From assembly GCA_963846635.1 (NCBI GenBank), contig CAWJXM010000003.1, positions 248,001-312,000 on the forward strand: DNA of 64,000 nt. The letters are read 5' to 3'. The notes under the pieces were generated by a model. It had not been told where the DNA came from, ran no database searches, and saw nothing but the letters and a program-made list of their open reading frames with translations. Shown in pieces: positions 54,950 to 64,000 of this stretch (the first letter of the stretch is position 1; each line of letters opens with the position of its first letter). This DNA is from AP-15 sp963846635 (lineage in GTDB: Bacteria; Pseudomonadota; Alphaproteobacteria; ATCC43930; CGMCC-115725). Position numbers and translations under genes: made by a program.

Positions 54950-56637
54950 GTAAGTGGGGCAAAATGGCGGGCAGCAGAATTTATGCAGGTTGGCCGCGGC
55001 ACCGGATGATATCTGGCAGGAGCAGTACAGCGGGTTGCTCGGAAATGCCGAGGCGGCGGCCGAGATAATCCCAAAACGCGATGCCCAATTTGGCGCAGGT
55101 CTTGGCGAGCCCGAGGAAGGCATCGCGACAGTCTCGCCCGACATCACTGCGGGTGCCGCCGCTGACCTTACGCTTGGTCACGTGGCTGCGGATGTCGCGC
55201 TCGGAACCGTTGGTATGCAGTGGGATATCGGGGTGATCCAGCACGGCCAGCAATTCGGGCTTGTTGGCATGCAGCCGCACCAGCAGGCGATCAAGCGTGA
55301 CGAAGCCGGTGCGGCGGCAAAAGATACGATCGAAGCGGGCGCGAAGTTGTCCGCGACGGCGGGGCGTGGGGTTGAGGCGGTACGCTTTCAGATCGGCGTA
55401 GAACCGCCAGATCAACGCGCGGACATGCTTCTGCGCGACACGCTGCTGCGCGGTGAACGTGTCGAGCTTATGAATCAGCCGCTCCGCGTGAACCCAGCAT
55501 AACGCGTGCCGACCGACGTTGAACTGGCCAGCGTCATCGCTGACGATCACCGTATCACGCAGAAACGCGTGCCCGTGGATGCTGCCCCACAGCGCGCCCT
55601 CGGTGGCGATCTGCACCGGGTTGGGCGTCACGTTGAGCGCCGTGAGGCCCAACCGTTCAAGGTGCGCCTGCCAGGCGGCCGGATCGGCAAACTGTTTGTC
55701 GGGATGTTCCGCGAGCCTGGCAATGGTCAGCCCAGCCAGCGCATGTTCGCGCATGTAGGCCAGGGCGGCATCATTGATCACGTAATCGGTGTGCCCGGCA
55801 CGCAGCAGACCGAGGAAGTTTAGGCGACTCTTGCTTTCCGTCGTCCCGAACCAGGTGAAGTCGTCGTTGCCGATCTGCGTGCAGACGCCGGTCGTGCCCT
55901 TGTGACGTGCACCGGTGTCATCCACCGTAATCCAACGGGCGGTCTCCAGACCCACGCGCAGCACGTCACGCGCTTCGGCCAGGAATTCATCCTGCCCGGC
56001 GATCAGCAAACGCATGACCTGCCGCTTGGAGATGGCGAGGCCCATCGCTTGCAGCAGCGCCATCAGCCGCGGCACGCTCACTTGCCCCTGGTGGTATTGC
56101 ATCAGCACAAAGCGGCGCAGCGCCGGCCCGAAGTGCCCCCTGACATCAGGCGGCAAGGGCGCGATCACCGTCTGACCATCTGGGCTCACCCAGCGCTCGC
56201 GCCGATAACGGATCACCCGGGCCCGCAGCTCGAGGTCCTGCACCACGAAATCCTCATACCCTTTGAAGCGCGAGCCTTCAGGAACCTCCGCCTTGAGGAT
56301 CTGCTCCTCGACCTTGACCCGCGGCACGACCTTGCCGCGCCTGCGGCGACGGGCCCCTCTTTCGCCGGGCTTCGGCGAGGTGCCGTTCTCCATCCCACTG
56401 GGTTTGATCGACGGTCGGCCCTTCAGCCCTTTCAGGCGTGCGATCTCCTCGCGCAGCTCAGCATTCTGGCGCTTCAGCTCGGCGTTGTTCTCCAGCAGCT
56501 TCAGAAGCAACTGCCTCAGCTCGGCCGGCGGCAGACCATCGATGTCGGGCGGGACGACCACAGGGAGGTTGAATCAAACCGCACCGCGTCGGGGCAAGAA
56601 AAAAATCGACCCCCGCCCGGAATTTTGCCCCACTTAC
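54950..56637 (-). mobile_element. IS66-family element (single-ORF type), intact, with target duplication
   Basis: Ends GTAAGTGGGGCAAAAT on both sides in inversion; GGCGATATG stands outside both (54941-54949 and 56638-56646), one base more than the usual 8-bp duplication. Related to but distinct from the element at 8227-10087. Confidence 0.92.
54981..56561 (-). CDS. IS66-family transposase (TnpC-like), intact
   Basis: A 526-aa transposase. N-terminal coiled coil (PPAELRQLLLKLLENNAELK), basic linker GARRRRRGKVVPRV, zinc-less middle with FGPALRRFVLMQYHQGQVSV, catalytic ITVDDTGARHKGT (Asp), VIVSDDAGQFNVG (Asp) and C-terminal HTNGSERDIRSHVTKRKVSG (Glu), closing with FLGLAKTCAKLGIAFWDYLG. Unbroken, and the reference for the lesions in the copy at 8442. 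Confidence 0.92.
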   Translation of the reverse strand: MVVPPDIDGLPPAELRQLLLKLLENNAELKRQNAELREEIARLKGLKGRPSIKPSGMENGTSPKPGERGARRRRRGKVVPRVKVEEQILKAEVPEGSRFKGYEDFVVQDLELRARVIRYRRERWVSPDGQTVIAPLPPDVRGHFGPALRRFVLMQYHQGQVSVPRLMALLQAMGLAISKRQVMRLLIAGQDEFLAEARDVLRVGLETARWITVDDTGARHKGTTGVCTQIGNDDFTWFGTTESKSRLNFLGLLRAGHTDYVINDAALAYMREHALAGLTIARLAEHPDKQFADPAAWQAHLERLGLTALNVTPNPVQIATEGALWGSIHGHAFLRDTVIVSDDAGQFNVGRHALCWVHAERLIHKLDTFTAQQRVAQKHVRALIWRFYADLKAYRLNPTPRRRGQLRARFDRIFCRRTGFVTLDRLLVRLHANKPELLAVLDHPDIPLHTNGSERDIRSHVTKRKVSGGTRSDVGRDCRDAFLGLAKTCAKLGIAFWDYLGRRLGISEQPAVLLLPDIIRCRGQPA

Positions 56638-56683
56638 GGCGATATGGTTGTAACATATTGATATTACGAGAGAGTCAGCTTTT

Positions 56684-59660
56684 TTAGCTCGGCACGCGCG
56701 CCGTGGCGGCTGAGGGCGCCTGGCGAAGCAGGTTCGACCTGTGGCGGCCGAGATCGAAGGTCAGGATGCCGCGCATGTTGATGTGCTTGTGCCCGATCGG
56801 CGCGAGACGGCGCATCAGTTCATCGGGATGTTCGCTGGGCGCCGCGTCGATCATCGCCTGGATGCGATGAGTGTTCCAGGCCATGACGATGTTCCCCAGC
56901 AAGGTCAGAGCGCCCGAGATGGTGCCGAGTTCCTCCATTGTGCGCCCATGCTTTGCGGTGATCATGCGGTTGTGGATGGCGCGCTGCAGGCTGTGCACCG
57001 CCTCGCCCTGGTTGAGGAGATCGAGGATCTCCAGGCGAAACGAGGGGTTGCTGAGATAGTCGCAGAGATAGAGGGTCCGGAGCAGCCTCCCCAGCCCGTC
57101 GCCGGCATTGTAGACGGGGTCGCCAGCGGCAGCTGACCCGAAACGGTCAAGGGCCGCGGTCGCTGAATCCCAGCCGTGTTTAACCGAAGCGCTGAGCCGC
57201 AGTAATCCCTCCCAGCCTCGCGCGATGGCGCGGCGGGAAACGGTTTCGGCCACGATCGGCCGTAGGACCTGCGGAATTTCCAGCCCTTTCGGCAGGGAGA
57301 GCTTTCGCTTCTTGAGCTTCGCCAGGTGCGGACACAGGTCGAACCCGACCAGCTTGGCGAGTGCCATCGCGAAATGCGTGAAGCCATGCGTGTCGACGGC
57401 GACGCGCTCGATCCGCTCGACTTGGCGCTGGCGCAAGGCGCCCTCGATCGCGGCGCCGGCTTGCCGGCGATTGAGGACGATCGGTAGATCGTAGAGGATG
57501 CCCCATTGATCGAGGACATGAGCATAGGTCCCGACGGCATAGGTTCGCCGCCGGGGGTCGAGGCGCGCCGACCACAAATAGCGCGTTGCCTCCAGGCTCA
57601 TCATGTCGGCCGAGGCGAATAGCCCGCGTCCCCATAGGGCGGCGATGGGATGCTCGCGCATGAAGCGCAGCACCGCGTCATTTGCCGAGCGAAGCCGTCG
57701 CTCCCCCTCGATCTTCAGCATCATCTGCCCGAGGCTGTCGGCCGCCAGCGAGGGCACCATGCGCACCAGTTCGGCTATGGAAAGATCGGAGCCGAGCCCC
57801 ATGAGGGCGGCATAGAGCGCCACCAATTCCTGCTCGGAACGGGCTGGGCGGCCAAGGAGGATCCACGAGAACCGCGTCAAGCCGTCGATTTCGATCAGAA
57901 CTTCTGGAAACTGGACATCGCCAAAGGCGCGCGCGAGCGCTTGCCGCGCGGGTTCAAGGCGGGGATCCTTCGGTGCCTGCTTGCGGCGCGGCAATCGCAG
58001 TTCGCCGCCATCAATCGCGACTGCGCCGACCTCAACCGCCTCGGCCAATGCGGCAAGCCCGGCGGTCAGCCCTGCTTCCAGGCGCTGAAGATATTTCTCC
58101 AAGCTGGCCGGCAGGTTGAGGTCGCGAATGAAGCGGCCCTGGTCGCGCTGCCAGAGCTTCTGAGGGATGAGCTTGTCCTCCGGCGCCCGGTACGACAGGC
58201 TGTGATCGACCGAGACGGAGTGGTTGCGCAGCGCTCGCTTCAAGGCCATCAGGGTCGCTGCGCGAAAACAGCCCAGAGCTGCCGCACGATCCGGCTGATC
58301 GATCAGACCTTGCCATGAGGGACCAAAAGGCTGCGCCGTTATCGCCGGCAACGCGTTGGGCGAGGCAGCGAGCGAGTCGAGCATTGCAAAAGCGGCGGCA
58401 AGCTTATGATCGGCCGGAACCGCCAGGGGCGCCTGCCGCGCCAGTTTCAGGAGCCGAGCCAGATCCTGGGACTTGCGTCCAAGTTCCTGACGAATGGCGG
58501 CGACTTGGTTCCCCTGTCTTTCCAATTCGAAGGGAGCGATCAGCCTCTTGAGCCGCGAGCGCAGCTCGGCGGCGCCGAGTGCTTCGTCGTCGGCGAGGCC
58601 GGCAAGATCGCCGAGCAGCCGACGGAACCGGCGCAGGCGGGCCGCCTGCGTTTCCTCCACCCGTTCCCGCGCGCCACGCCACAGGGCTGAGATCTGATGA
58701 TCGAGAAGCGTCAGCTGCCGTCCATCAGCCGTAACAGCGTGAGGCGCAGGAAACAGGCCACCTCGATCGTGCGATGCGGATCCTTGATCCGCGCCAGCGC
58801 TGCTGGTTTACGCGACATCATCCGTCTCGCGAAATATTCGAGACCGGCGAGCGGCAAATCCGGCAAAACCAGCCGGTCGGCGCCCAATTCCTTGAGGAAT
58901 TCAACCTTCTCCATTTGCTCGGCGAGGCCTCTTGCGGCCTTGCTCGACGGCACGGCGCTGAGCCATTCGCGCCGGCTGACCCCGCCATCCTCGATCGGCG
59001 CTAACAGGCGCGGCACCCAGAGGTCGCGCTCGGCCGGCACTGCCGCCGCAATCAGCTTGAACAGTGCCTGCTGTTGATGGCGCCGTGCGGCAATCGCGAG
59101 ACGGCGGATGTGGCGCTCGCGGAGCAACAGATATTGATGCTCGACCAGCCACGATCGGGCGCGCGCCACGAGTTCCGCTTCGTCGAAAACGGCCGCCGCC
59201 TCCCGGCGAAGATAGGCCACCAGTCCGCGTTCCGCGTGCGGGGTGAGTTCGCTGCGCCGAGTAGTCGGAGTGCCGAGGCATGGTGCTCGAACAAGGTTCG
59301 ATGACGCCGGCGATAAAATGCCCGGATCGAGGCGAGCCGCGGTGCCGCGCAATCGACTTGCCGGCCAAGATGATCGAGGATCTGCGGCGGAATCAGTTCC
59401 ACCGAGTTGAGCATCCTGCCGGTCATCTTGAGGAAGCCGATCTGCAGGGCGAGCGCCAATCGGTTCAAGGGTCCGCGGCGCTCCCGGACGGAGACAAGCT
59501 CATCCTCGTCGAGTGTGAAGAAGTGCTCGATCTCGAGCGTGGACAGAGCCTCGGGAAAGCGCTCCTCGCCGAGATATCGATGTTCCCATCGATTGATCGG
59601 CGGCTTTTTCGTCGGGCTGGCTGCAGCGTCCGGAATGGCAGGGCTCCATGATGCAACTCT
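56684..59660 (-). pseudogene. tnpA: Tn3-family transposase, two frameshifts
   Basis: The N-terminal part contains WEHRYLGEERFPEALSTLEI and GPLNRLALALQIGFLKMTGR. A one-base change near 59255 leads to ELTPHAERGLVAYLRREAAA and on to RTIEVACFLRLTLLRL. A second break near 58712 precedes ETQAARLRRFRRLLGDLAGL and the catalytic part: VERIERVAVDTHGFTHFAMA (first Asp), LTLLGNIVMAWNTHRIQAMI and a closing HKHINMRGILTFDL. Sum of the parts is near 985 aa, the normal Tn3 size. Strand opposite to tnpR. Confidence 0.88.
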
Positions 59661-59826
59661 CGCCGCGCGCCGATCGAGCCAGCGGGGTAGATGTTGCTGT
59701 CTCCGGCGATTCACAAACGACCGTCTATGCGGCGAAAACGCGGAAGGCGCAGAACCAAGGACTTGCGGCGTGCGAAACCCTGTTGCCAAATCGCCGGCAA
59801 AGGCAACAGGTTTGAGCGACATCCCC

Positions 59827-60411
59827 ATGCTACTCGGCTACGCTCGCGTCTCGAAGGCCGATGATCAGGATACCGCTACCCAGGTCAGTGCCCTCAAGGC
59901 GGCCGGCTGCGACCGGGTCTATGAAGAGAAGGCCTCCGGTGGCCGTTGGGATCGGCCCCAGTTGCACCGGATGCTCGACCATCTGCGCGAGGGCGATATC
60001 GTTGTCGTGTGGAAACTCGACCGCCTGTCGTGCTCGCTCAAGGATCTCCTCCACATCCTGGAGAAGATCGATACCGCGGGCGCCAACTTCCGCTCCCTGA
60101 CAGAGGCGATCGACACTTCCGGACCGGCCGGACGCATGATGATGCAGATGCTCGGATCCTTCGCCGAATTCGAGCGCGCCATGGTACGCGAGCGAACCCG
60201 TGCGGGGCTGAGGGCGGCGCGCGAACAGGGCCGAAAGGGCGGGCGGCGATCCAAGCTCATGCCGCGTCAAAGAGCCGAGATATTCGCGATGCTCGCCGCG
60301 GGCCGCCCTGGCGCCGAAATCGCCCGCATCTTCCGGGTACATCGCGCCACCATCAGCCGCATCGCCGCGGAGGCAAGAGCCTTATCCGCCAAAGCAGAGC
60401 CGGTTTCCTGA
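59827..60411 (+). CDS. tnpR: TnpR-type resolvase, intact
   Basis: A 194-aa serine resolvase: MLLGYARVSKADDQDTATQV (Ser in RVSKAD), VYEEKASGGRWDRPQLHRML, IVVVWKLDRLSCSLKDLLHI, the E-helix LGSFAEFERAMVRERTRAGL and a C-terminal HTH GAEIARIFRVHRATISRIAA. It would resolve cointegrates at a res site between it and tnpA (about 59660-59826). The ATG at 59827 opens at the family start. LSCS replaces the common LGRS or LSRS. Confidence 0.92.
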   Translation: MLLGYARVSKADDQDTATQVSALKAAGCDRVYEEKASGGRWDRPQLHRMLDHLREGDIVVVWKLDRLSCSLKDLLHILEKIDTAGANFRSLTEAIDTSGPAGRMMMQMLGSFAEFERAMVRERTRAGLRAAREQGRKGGRRSKLMPRQRAEIFAMLAAGRPGAEIARIFRVHRATISRIAAEARALSAKAEPVS

Positions 60412-60560
60412 TCACCTTGCAGCCGAGACCGGTCCACATCGCGCTGAAAAAGCTGACTCTCTCGTGATATCAATAGCTTGAAGCGAATGCAGCGCTACAA
60501 ACTATTGAGATAAATAGACTTTCAGATCGTCACTTTTGGCACGGAGGTTACGACAAGGCC

Positions 60561-61250
60561 GTAGGGGCGATCGAGTGGTGCGGTCTCCCACTTGCCGCCG
60601 CGTTGCGACAGTATGATCTGTGCGCCTTCCGGCCGCTCAAGATAGGCGAAAGCTTCTTTGGGCCGCTGGTAGGCGATCGCAAAGCCGAGCCGATCGCACC
60701 AGAATTCCATGCTGGCGCCGATGTCGCTGACCAGCAGCTCGGGCACCAGCCTCGCCCATCCGGTCTTCGGCGGGCTTCCTAATCCCGTCGTCCAGCGAGC
60801 CGGTTCCCACTCGTATTTCACGTCGGGTTCGTTCTCCTCATTGCGCCCATCGGTGTAGGCAGCGGCACGGAAGCCCTGCGCTTCGTAGAAGGCTCGGGCA
60901 TTGCTGTTGCGCTGAAAGATCCATAGTTCGAGCCGGCGCGGGCTCAGTGCCTTGGCCTGCGTGAGCAGCGACACCCCGACACCGCGGCGTTGCCAGCCTG
61001 ACCGCACATACAGGTGATCGAGGTGTTCACCGTCGACCAGCATATAGCCGACGATCTCGTCTTCGAACCGAGCGATCCACCAGGCCGATGGCCGGTCGGC
61101 GACAACACGAGCGAAATAACCCCGTGTTTCAGCGTCGGTGTGCGCCAGGTGGAGATAAGGCATTGCCTCGCGCCGTGCGGTGAGGTGAATTTCAGCGATT
61201 TCCGGCGCGTCGCCCGGTTCAGCTTCTCGTATGTCGAGACCAGCTACCAT
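60561..61250 (-). pseudogene. GNAT acetyltransferase-VOC fusion, 3' end lost to Tn3
   Basis: Residues 1-160 form a GNAT acetyltransferase: IREAEPGDAPEIAEIHLTAR, WWIARFEDEIVGYMLVDGEH and HLYVRSGWQRRGVGVSLLTQ with the R-x-x-G-x-G acetyl-CoA loop, then NSNARAFYEAQGFRAAAYTD. From residue 175 a bleomycin-resistance-like VOC domain starts, VPELLVSDIGASMEFWCDRL then GFAIAYQRPKEAFAYLERPE. It is cut after DRPYG by the Tn3 end, about half-way through that domain. A role in drug resistance is possible but not shown; the GNAT half may still work. Confidence 0.82.
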
Positions 61251-61295
61251 TCCCTGTTTCCCCTCGCACCCGTTGCATTGATACGCGAGTAAAAC

Positions 61296-61862
61296 TCAAA
61301 GTTCTGACTGCGAGATTCGAAATAGCGGCGCTCGCCGCGCACCATTCCGTGTCGGCTTAAGCAGATCGATTTCGCCGACATTTTTCAGGCCGCAGTGCAG
61401 AAGCACTTTTTGCGATGCCGCGTTGCTCGGGTCGGTATAGGCACGGATCGTCGTCAGACCGATGGTGCGAAATCCAAAATCGATCACCGCCGCGACCGCC
61501 TCGCGCGCGTACCCGTTGCCCCAATAGGCCTGGCCCAGCCAATAGCCAAGCGACGGCTCATCGCTTGCGTCGCCGGTGCTGCCATCGAGGCCGATGCCGC
61601 CGATCAGCTGGTCCGTCTCCTTCAATGCAATCCCAAAGCGCCGCGGCCGGCCCGTCGCATGGTCTTGCCGAACGAGAGCAATCCACTCTCGCCCATCCGC
61701 TTCGCTGTAGGGGTGAGGCACACGAGAGACCCAGCGTGCGACCTCCCAATTGTCGATCAGCGCGATCAGGTTGGCGAGATCATCCTCGCGCAGCGAGCGG
61801 AGCCGCAGCCGCGCGGTTTCGAGGGCGATATCCGGATGATCAGCAGGTATGTCGTGCATGAT
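61296..61862 (-). CDS. GNAT-family N-acetyltransferase (RimJ/RimL type)
   Basis: A protein of about 188 aa, starting MHDIPADHPDIALETARLRL with the family TxRLxLR motif. GYWLGQAYWGNGYAREAVAA is the typical RimJ/RimL acetyl-CoA region (G-x-W-x-x-x-Y-W-x-x-G-x-x-x-E), followed by LTTIRAYTDPSNAASQKVLL and HCGLKNVGEI. It should acetylate an N-terminal amine or small molecule. The Met at 61862 is preferred over the one at 61886. It lies 45 bp upstream of the fusion gene on the same strand, so the two may form an operon. Confidence 0.85.
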   Translation of the reverse strand: MMHDIPADHPDIALETARLRLRSLREDDLANLIALIDNWEVARWVSRVPHPYSEADGREWIALVRQDHATGRPRRFGIALKETDQLIGGIGLDGSTGDASDEPSLGYWLGQAYWGNGYAREAVAAVIDFGFRTIGLTTIRAYTDPSNAASQKVLLHCGLKNVGEIDLLKPTRNGARRAPLFRISQSEL

Positions 61863-61912
61863 TCGTGTCGCCTTGCCGGCGCGCAAGCGAATTTATTCGA
61901 TAAACGATATTG

Positions 61913-62691
61913 ATCGGGATAGGGGGACGCCTCGCGGCGCCACCCCTCCCACACCACCGGGCATACGGGCCACGTACCACGGCGGTTCGACCGGGTTAAG
62001 CTTGGGCAGAAACAAGGAGACGGGGGGAGACCGAGGGAGTCGACAGATTTCCCTCGGTCGCAGACCTCCTCCATTAACTGTTCCGTCAAAGCCGGGCTTT
62101 CGGATGCCGGCGTCGCCACGAATGGTTCGGTCCCTTGGTATCCGCTGACCGGGGTTTCACCCCGGCCAACCGGTGCAAAGGCCAGCGAGTACTGGATCTT
62201 CTGCCGCTGTCCACGCATGAGTTGTCGGTCCTACTTGCCACTCCCAATCGTTCGGGCCTTCAGCCATCGTTCCCGGCTCGGCCTATCCGTTGCTCCGCCT
62301 TTCGGCCTTGGAGTGCCTCACTAGCCTTGCCGACGGCGTGGCCTACTATGCCGTCTGCTGACTTCTGCGCCGCGGTCGGGTCACCTCTCGGTTTCCCCAG
62401 TTCCAAGTTCAGAACACGACGCAGACCTCCCCAGGTAAGTTCGATCGCCTTCCCCGCGCACCTGCCGGATCTACAGCCTTGGCCTTTGATGGATAGGGAC
62501 TTCGCGATTAGTTGCCCGCTCGTCCGACCAGGGATGCCTCATATCCGATTTCTGTTCGTCAGGTCGCGGTTTTGCTCCGCACTGCCTTCAGACGCCACCT
62601 CGCGATGACGCCCTTGTGCTTCGCTAATCCTTCACCTCCATCAGGTTGGATAGGGGACTTCCACCCCCAAGCTACCGAACATGCTGGGCAC
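61913..62691 (-). mobile_element. Group II intron with deleted reverse-transcriptase ORF
   Basis: Read on the minus strand, the 5' part begins GTGCCCAGCATGTTCGG with GGGTGGAAGTCCC and GAAGCACAAGGG, as at the start of bacterial group II introns. The 3' part has GAACCGCCGTGGTACGTGG, CCCGGTGGTGTGGGAGGGG (domain V-like) and a hairpin ending CCCCTATCCCGAT (domain VI-like end). The maturase/RT reading frame is almost wholly missing between them. Directly upstream of the 5' end lies ACCGC-GAA-GCGGTTT, a terminator-like hairpin of the kind some intron classes target. Class not assigned. Confidence 0.65.
62047..62218 (-). pseudogene. Group II intron maturase, N-terminal stub
   Basis: MRGQRQKIQYSLAFAPVGRG then PASESPALTEQLMEEVCDRG is the usual beginning of a group II intron reverse transcriptase (the LMEEVCERxN block). 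After that it passes straight into the intron 3' end; all catalytic RT motifs (YxDD and others) are absent. Confidence 0.75.
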
Positions 62692-63322
62692 GCGACTAAA
62701 CCGCTTCGCGGTAGGACAGTCGACTGGCCTTCAGCTCTTGTAGTGCGCCGAGGGAGCGTTCAACATCGTTCGGAAAATTTGATGGATTTCCGGTTGCCAC
62801 TGTCTCGGCTTGATTTAGAGCTATTCAACCGGAGGATATTGCGGACATCCCCTTCTCAGTGTAACCCATTGACGCGACGGAGCGGCCAATCAATTCAATA
62901 CCCATTTACTCAAGATCTGTGCCATTCATCCGACGGTTGGGTAAGAGCCGCAAACCAACGACCTCCGAACGGGGCGGTTTAGTCCAATACATTTTTAGCG
63001 CACCGTCGCGCCTCTGCCGTCTCTATCTCTTCGGCCACCGTCGCGCGGCGCGACGTCACGCTAAAAATGCTCTTCATTATCACACATATATAATACATGC
63101 CTGCTCAGTGCTCGCTGAGCATCAGCGGCACATTAGAAAGCGGCAATGGTTTCGGCTAGCGCTACCGGCGTTGCACAGACTACGCCTAGCCCATTGTCTT
63201 GAGCGCGTTGCGCGCCTCCGCTGCGCATTGCGCCTGATATCCACGATGGGTTACGAATGTAGGGCGTCCGCAATTTCATCGTAAAATGGTATTCGGAAGT
63301 ATCTCAACAGGCGTGCTGCGCG
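62692..63322. other. Stretch with no recognised gene
   Basis: Exon flank of the group II intron and following DNA, with mixed composition. A direct or inverted GGCCACCGTCGCG / GCACCGTCGCG pair occurs near 63000-63050. No protein or RNA family recognised. Confidence 0.35.
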
Positions 63323-63553
63323 TCACCCGGTCGGAGAACTTCGCGCGCGGCGACAACGCGAGACGACAAGCCCGGTTTTAGACGATTTCAAACGTTTCCC
63401 ATTATCGGTGACACCGCTAATCTTATTCGTTTTAATTTCGGCTTCGGCCCGCAACCAATGAGCGACACTCTTGCCCTCTGGATGGCCTTCTTCCTCCCAG
63501 ATCGCAAAGGCCCGCTCTCTAATAATGGCTTGCTCTCGCCCGTCTCTGGTCAT
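63323..63553 (-). CDS. DUF2934-domain protein
   Basis: The Met at 63553 opens MTRDGREQAIIRERAFAIWE then EEGHPEGKSVAHWLRAEAEI, the DUF2934 motif (R-x-R-A-x-x-x-W-E-x-x-G-x-P-x-G-x-x-x-x-H-W). Small proteins of this type are frequent in Alphaproteobacteria; function unknown. The C-terminal tail after EIKTNKI is not conserved-looking. About 76 aa. Confidence 0.7.
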   Translation of the reverse strand: MTRDGREQAIIRERAFAIWEEEGHPEGKSVAHWLRAEAEIKTNKISGVTDNGKRLKSSKTGLVVSRCRRARSSPTG

Positions 63554-63699
63554 CAGGCCCTCCGATATACGAGCTGGGATCGGTCGCGCGCGCCGCATCC
63601 GCACAATGGCGTATGACTACAGCCAGTGACGTAGGGCTGTAATTCAGGCTTCTTATGACCAAAGCACAGGCAAGCTAAATCAATGGTTTGCAAGTCGCA

Positions 63700-63785
63700 C
63701 AAGCTTTTCGCCCATGCCTGCGTCTCGACCGACGACCAGAATCTTAACTTTCAGCATGCCGCGCTGGAGGCCGACGCGCATGCCC
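63700..63785 (+). pseudogene. Resolvase N-terminal remnant
   Basis: One frame reads AHACVSTDDQNLNFQHAALE then ADAH, a degraded form of the resolvase start YARVSTDDQNLDLQRAAL. Only about 25 codons are left, without a start or the rest of the domain. Confidence 0.65.
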
Positions 63786-63862
63786 CCCGTGTTTCTCATC
63801 GGAAGGTCATCAATTTTCCATAAAAGCCAATTATGTGCCATTTTCATGTAGGCCCAATATCA

Positions 63863-63903
63863 ATGCACCGCGTCGGGGGAAGCAAAATTGTCGCCCGCCG
63901 CGC
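63863..63903 (+). repeat. IS66 tip remnant
   Basis: CACCGCGTCGGGGGAAGCAA and CCCGCC in this stretch resemble the inner right end of the IS66 element at 56580-56620 (CACCGCGTCGGGGCAAGAAA). The match is short, so it may be a decayed end. Confidence 0.4.
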
Positions 63904-64000
63904 CTCATACGTTGCCGTGCATTCCTGCAGAGGTCCCTTTATCGAACAGACAGCAGCCGTTCAGCCTGAGCTGTAGGAAGGGGTCTTCATGCCCCCTTTC

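Larger units (their letters stand above)
54874..60560 (-). mobile_element. Tn3-family transposon carrying an IS66 element
   Basis: Inverted ends: GGCCTTGTCGTAACCTTCGT at 54874 and the inverse of GGCCTTGTCGTAACCTCCGT ending at 60560, followed in both by GCCAAAAGTG.CGATCTGAAAG. Inner similarity reappears further in (ACGAGAGAGTCAGCTTTTT at about 56667 and its inverse near 60447). Contents: tnpA (broken), tnpR (intact), and an IS66 copy inside the left end. No 5-bp target duplication is visible; IS982 copy B is on the left, a truncated GNAT-VOC gene on the right. Confidence 0.85.

Noticed and set aside
62919..63284. A 121-codon frame behind the group II intron
   Set aside because: No family, high Arg/His/Cys content and no ribosome site; treated as chance.

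Overview
This window reads as part of a GC-rich plasmid or megaplasmid from an alphaproteobacterium. The evidence is two RepC-type replication initiators (the repABC-related family, known from Alphaproteobacteria), two ParA plus ribbon-helix-helix partition pairs, a SWIB-domain protein, a DUF2934 protein and the IS repertoire. The order is an inference; Rhodospirillales/Acetobacteraceae or a neighbouring group would fit. No rRNA, tRNA or CRISPR array was recognised.

Region 1 (1-14.6 kb) is a broken surface-polysaccharide locus. Two family-2 glycosyltransferases (3.6 and 10.1 kb), a YbhN-type membrane protein (6.9 kb), a 14-TM-like membrane protein (13.1 kb) and the remnant of its paralogue (8.0 kb) survive between IS256, IS1, IS3, IS5, IS1595 and IS66 elements. 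Region 2 (14.9-27.2 kb) is a graveyard of insertions within insertions: an integrase stub, ISNCY, IS630, IS481, IS4 and IS256, then a patatin-like phospholipase gene cut by IS630, which is cut by IS481, which is cut by IS21, whose istB gene is cut by a serine-recombinase element.

Region 3 (27.6-31.7 kb) has a DUF433/DUF5615 toxin-antitoxin pair, an IS982 copy, a SWIB protein and a DUF1612-like HTH protein. Region 4 (31.7-40.3 kb) has partition system 1 (ParA and RHH partner, with TAGTGA palindromes split by an IS110/IS1111 element), then a Tn3 transposase, an IS1380-like gene, an IS481 fragment and an IS5 element. Region 5 (40.6-47.0 kb) is the plasmid core: RHH-terminator-leader-repC, a repeat-rich centromere-like tract invaded by IS1595, parA-RHH, then a second RHH-terminator-leader-repC. 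Region 6 (47.4-54 kb) has a VOC protein, a 102-bp MITE, a second DUF1612-like gene opposite a tyrosine recombinase, a PIN remnant and an intact amidohydrolase. Region 7 (54-64 kb) has a 5.7-kb Tn3-family transposon carrying an intact IS66, a truncated GNAT-VOC fusion, a GNAT acetyltransferase, an ORF-deleted group II intron and a DUF2934 protein.

Two kinds of small lesion recur in the dead recombinase genes. One is a 20-bp sequence that replaces about one AAG codon (net +16 nt), found in five places. The other is a tandem microduplication of 13-17 bp, also found in five places. Intact genes likely to matter to the replicon are repC1, repC2, both parA-RHH pairs, the two small RHH genes, the toxin-antitoxin pair and the tyrosine recombinase.
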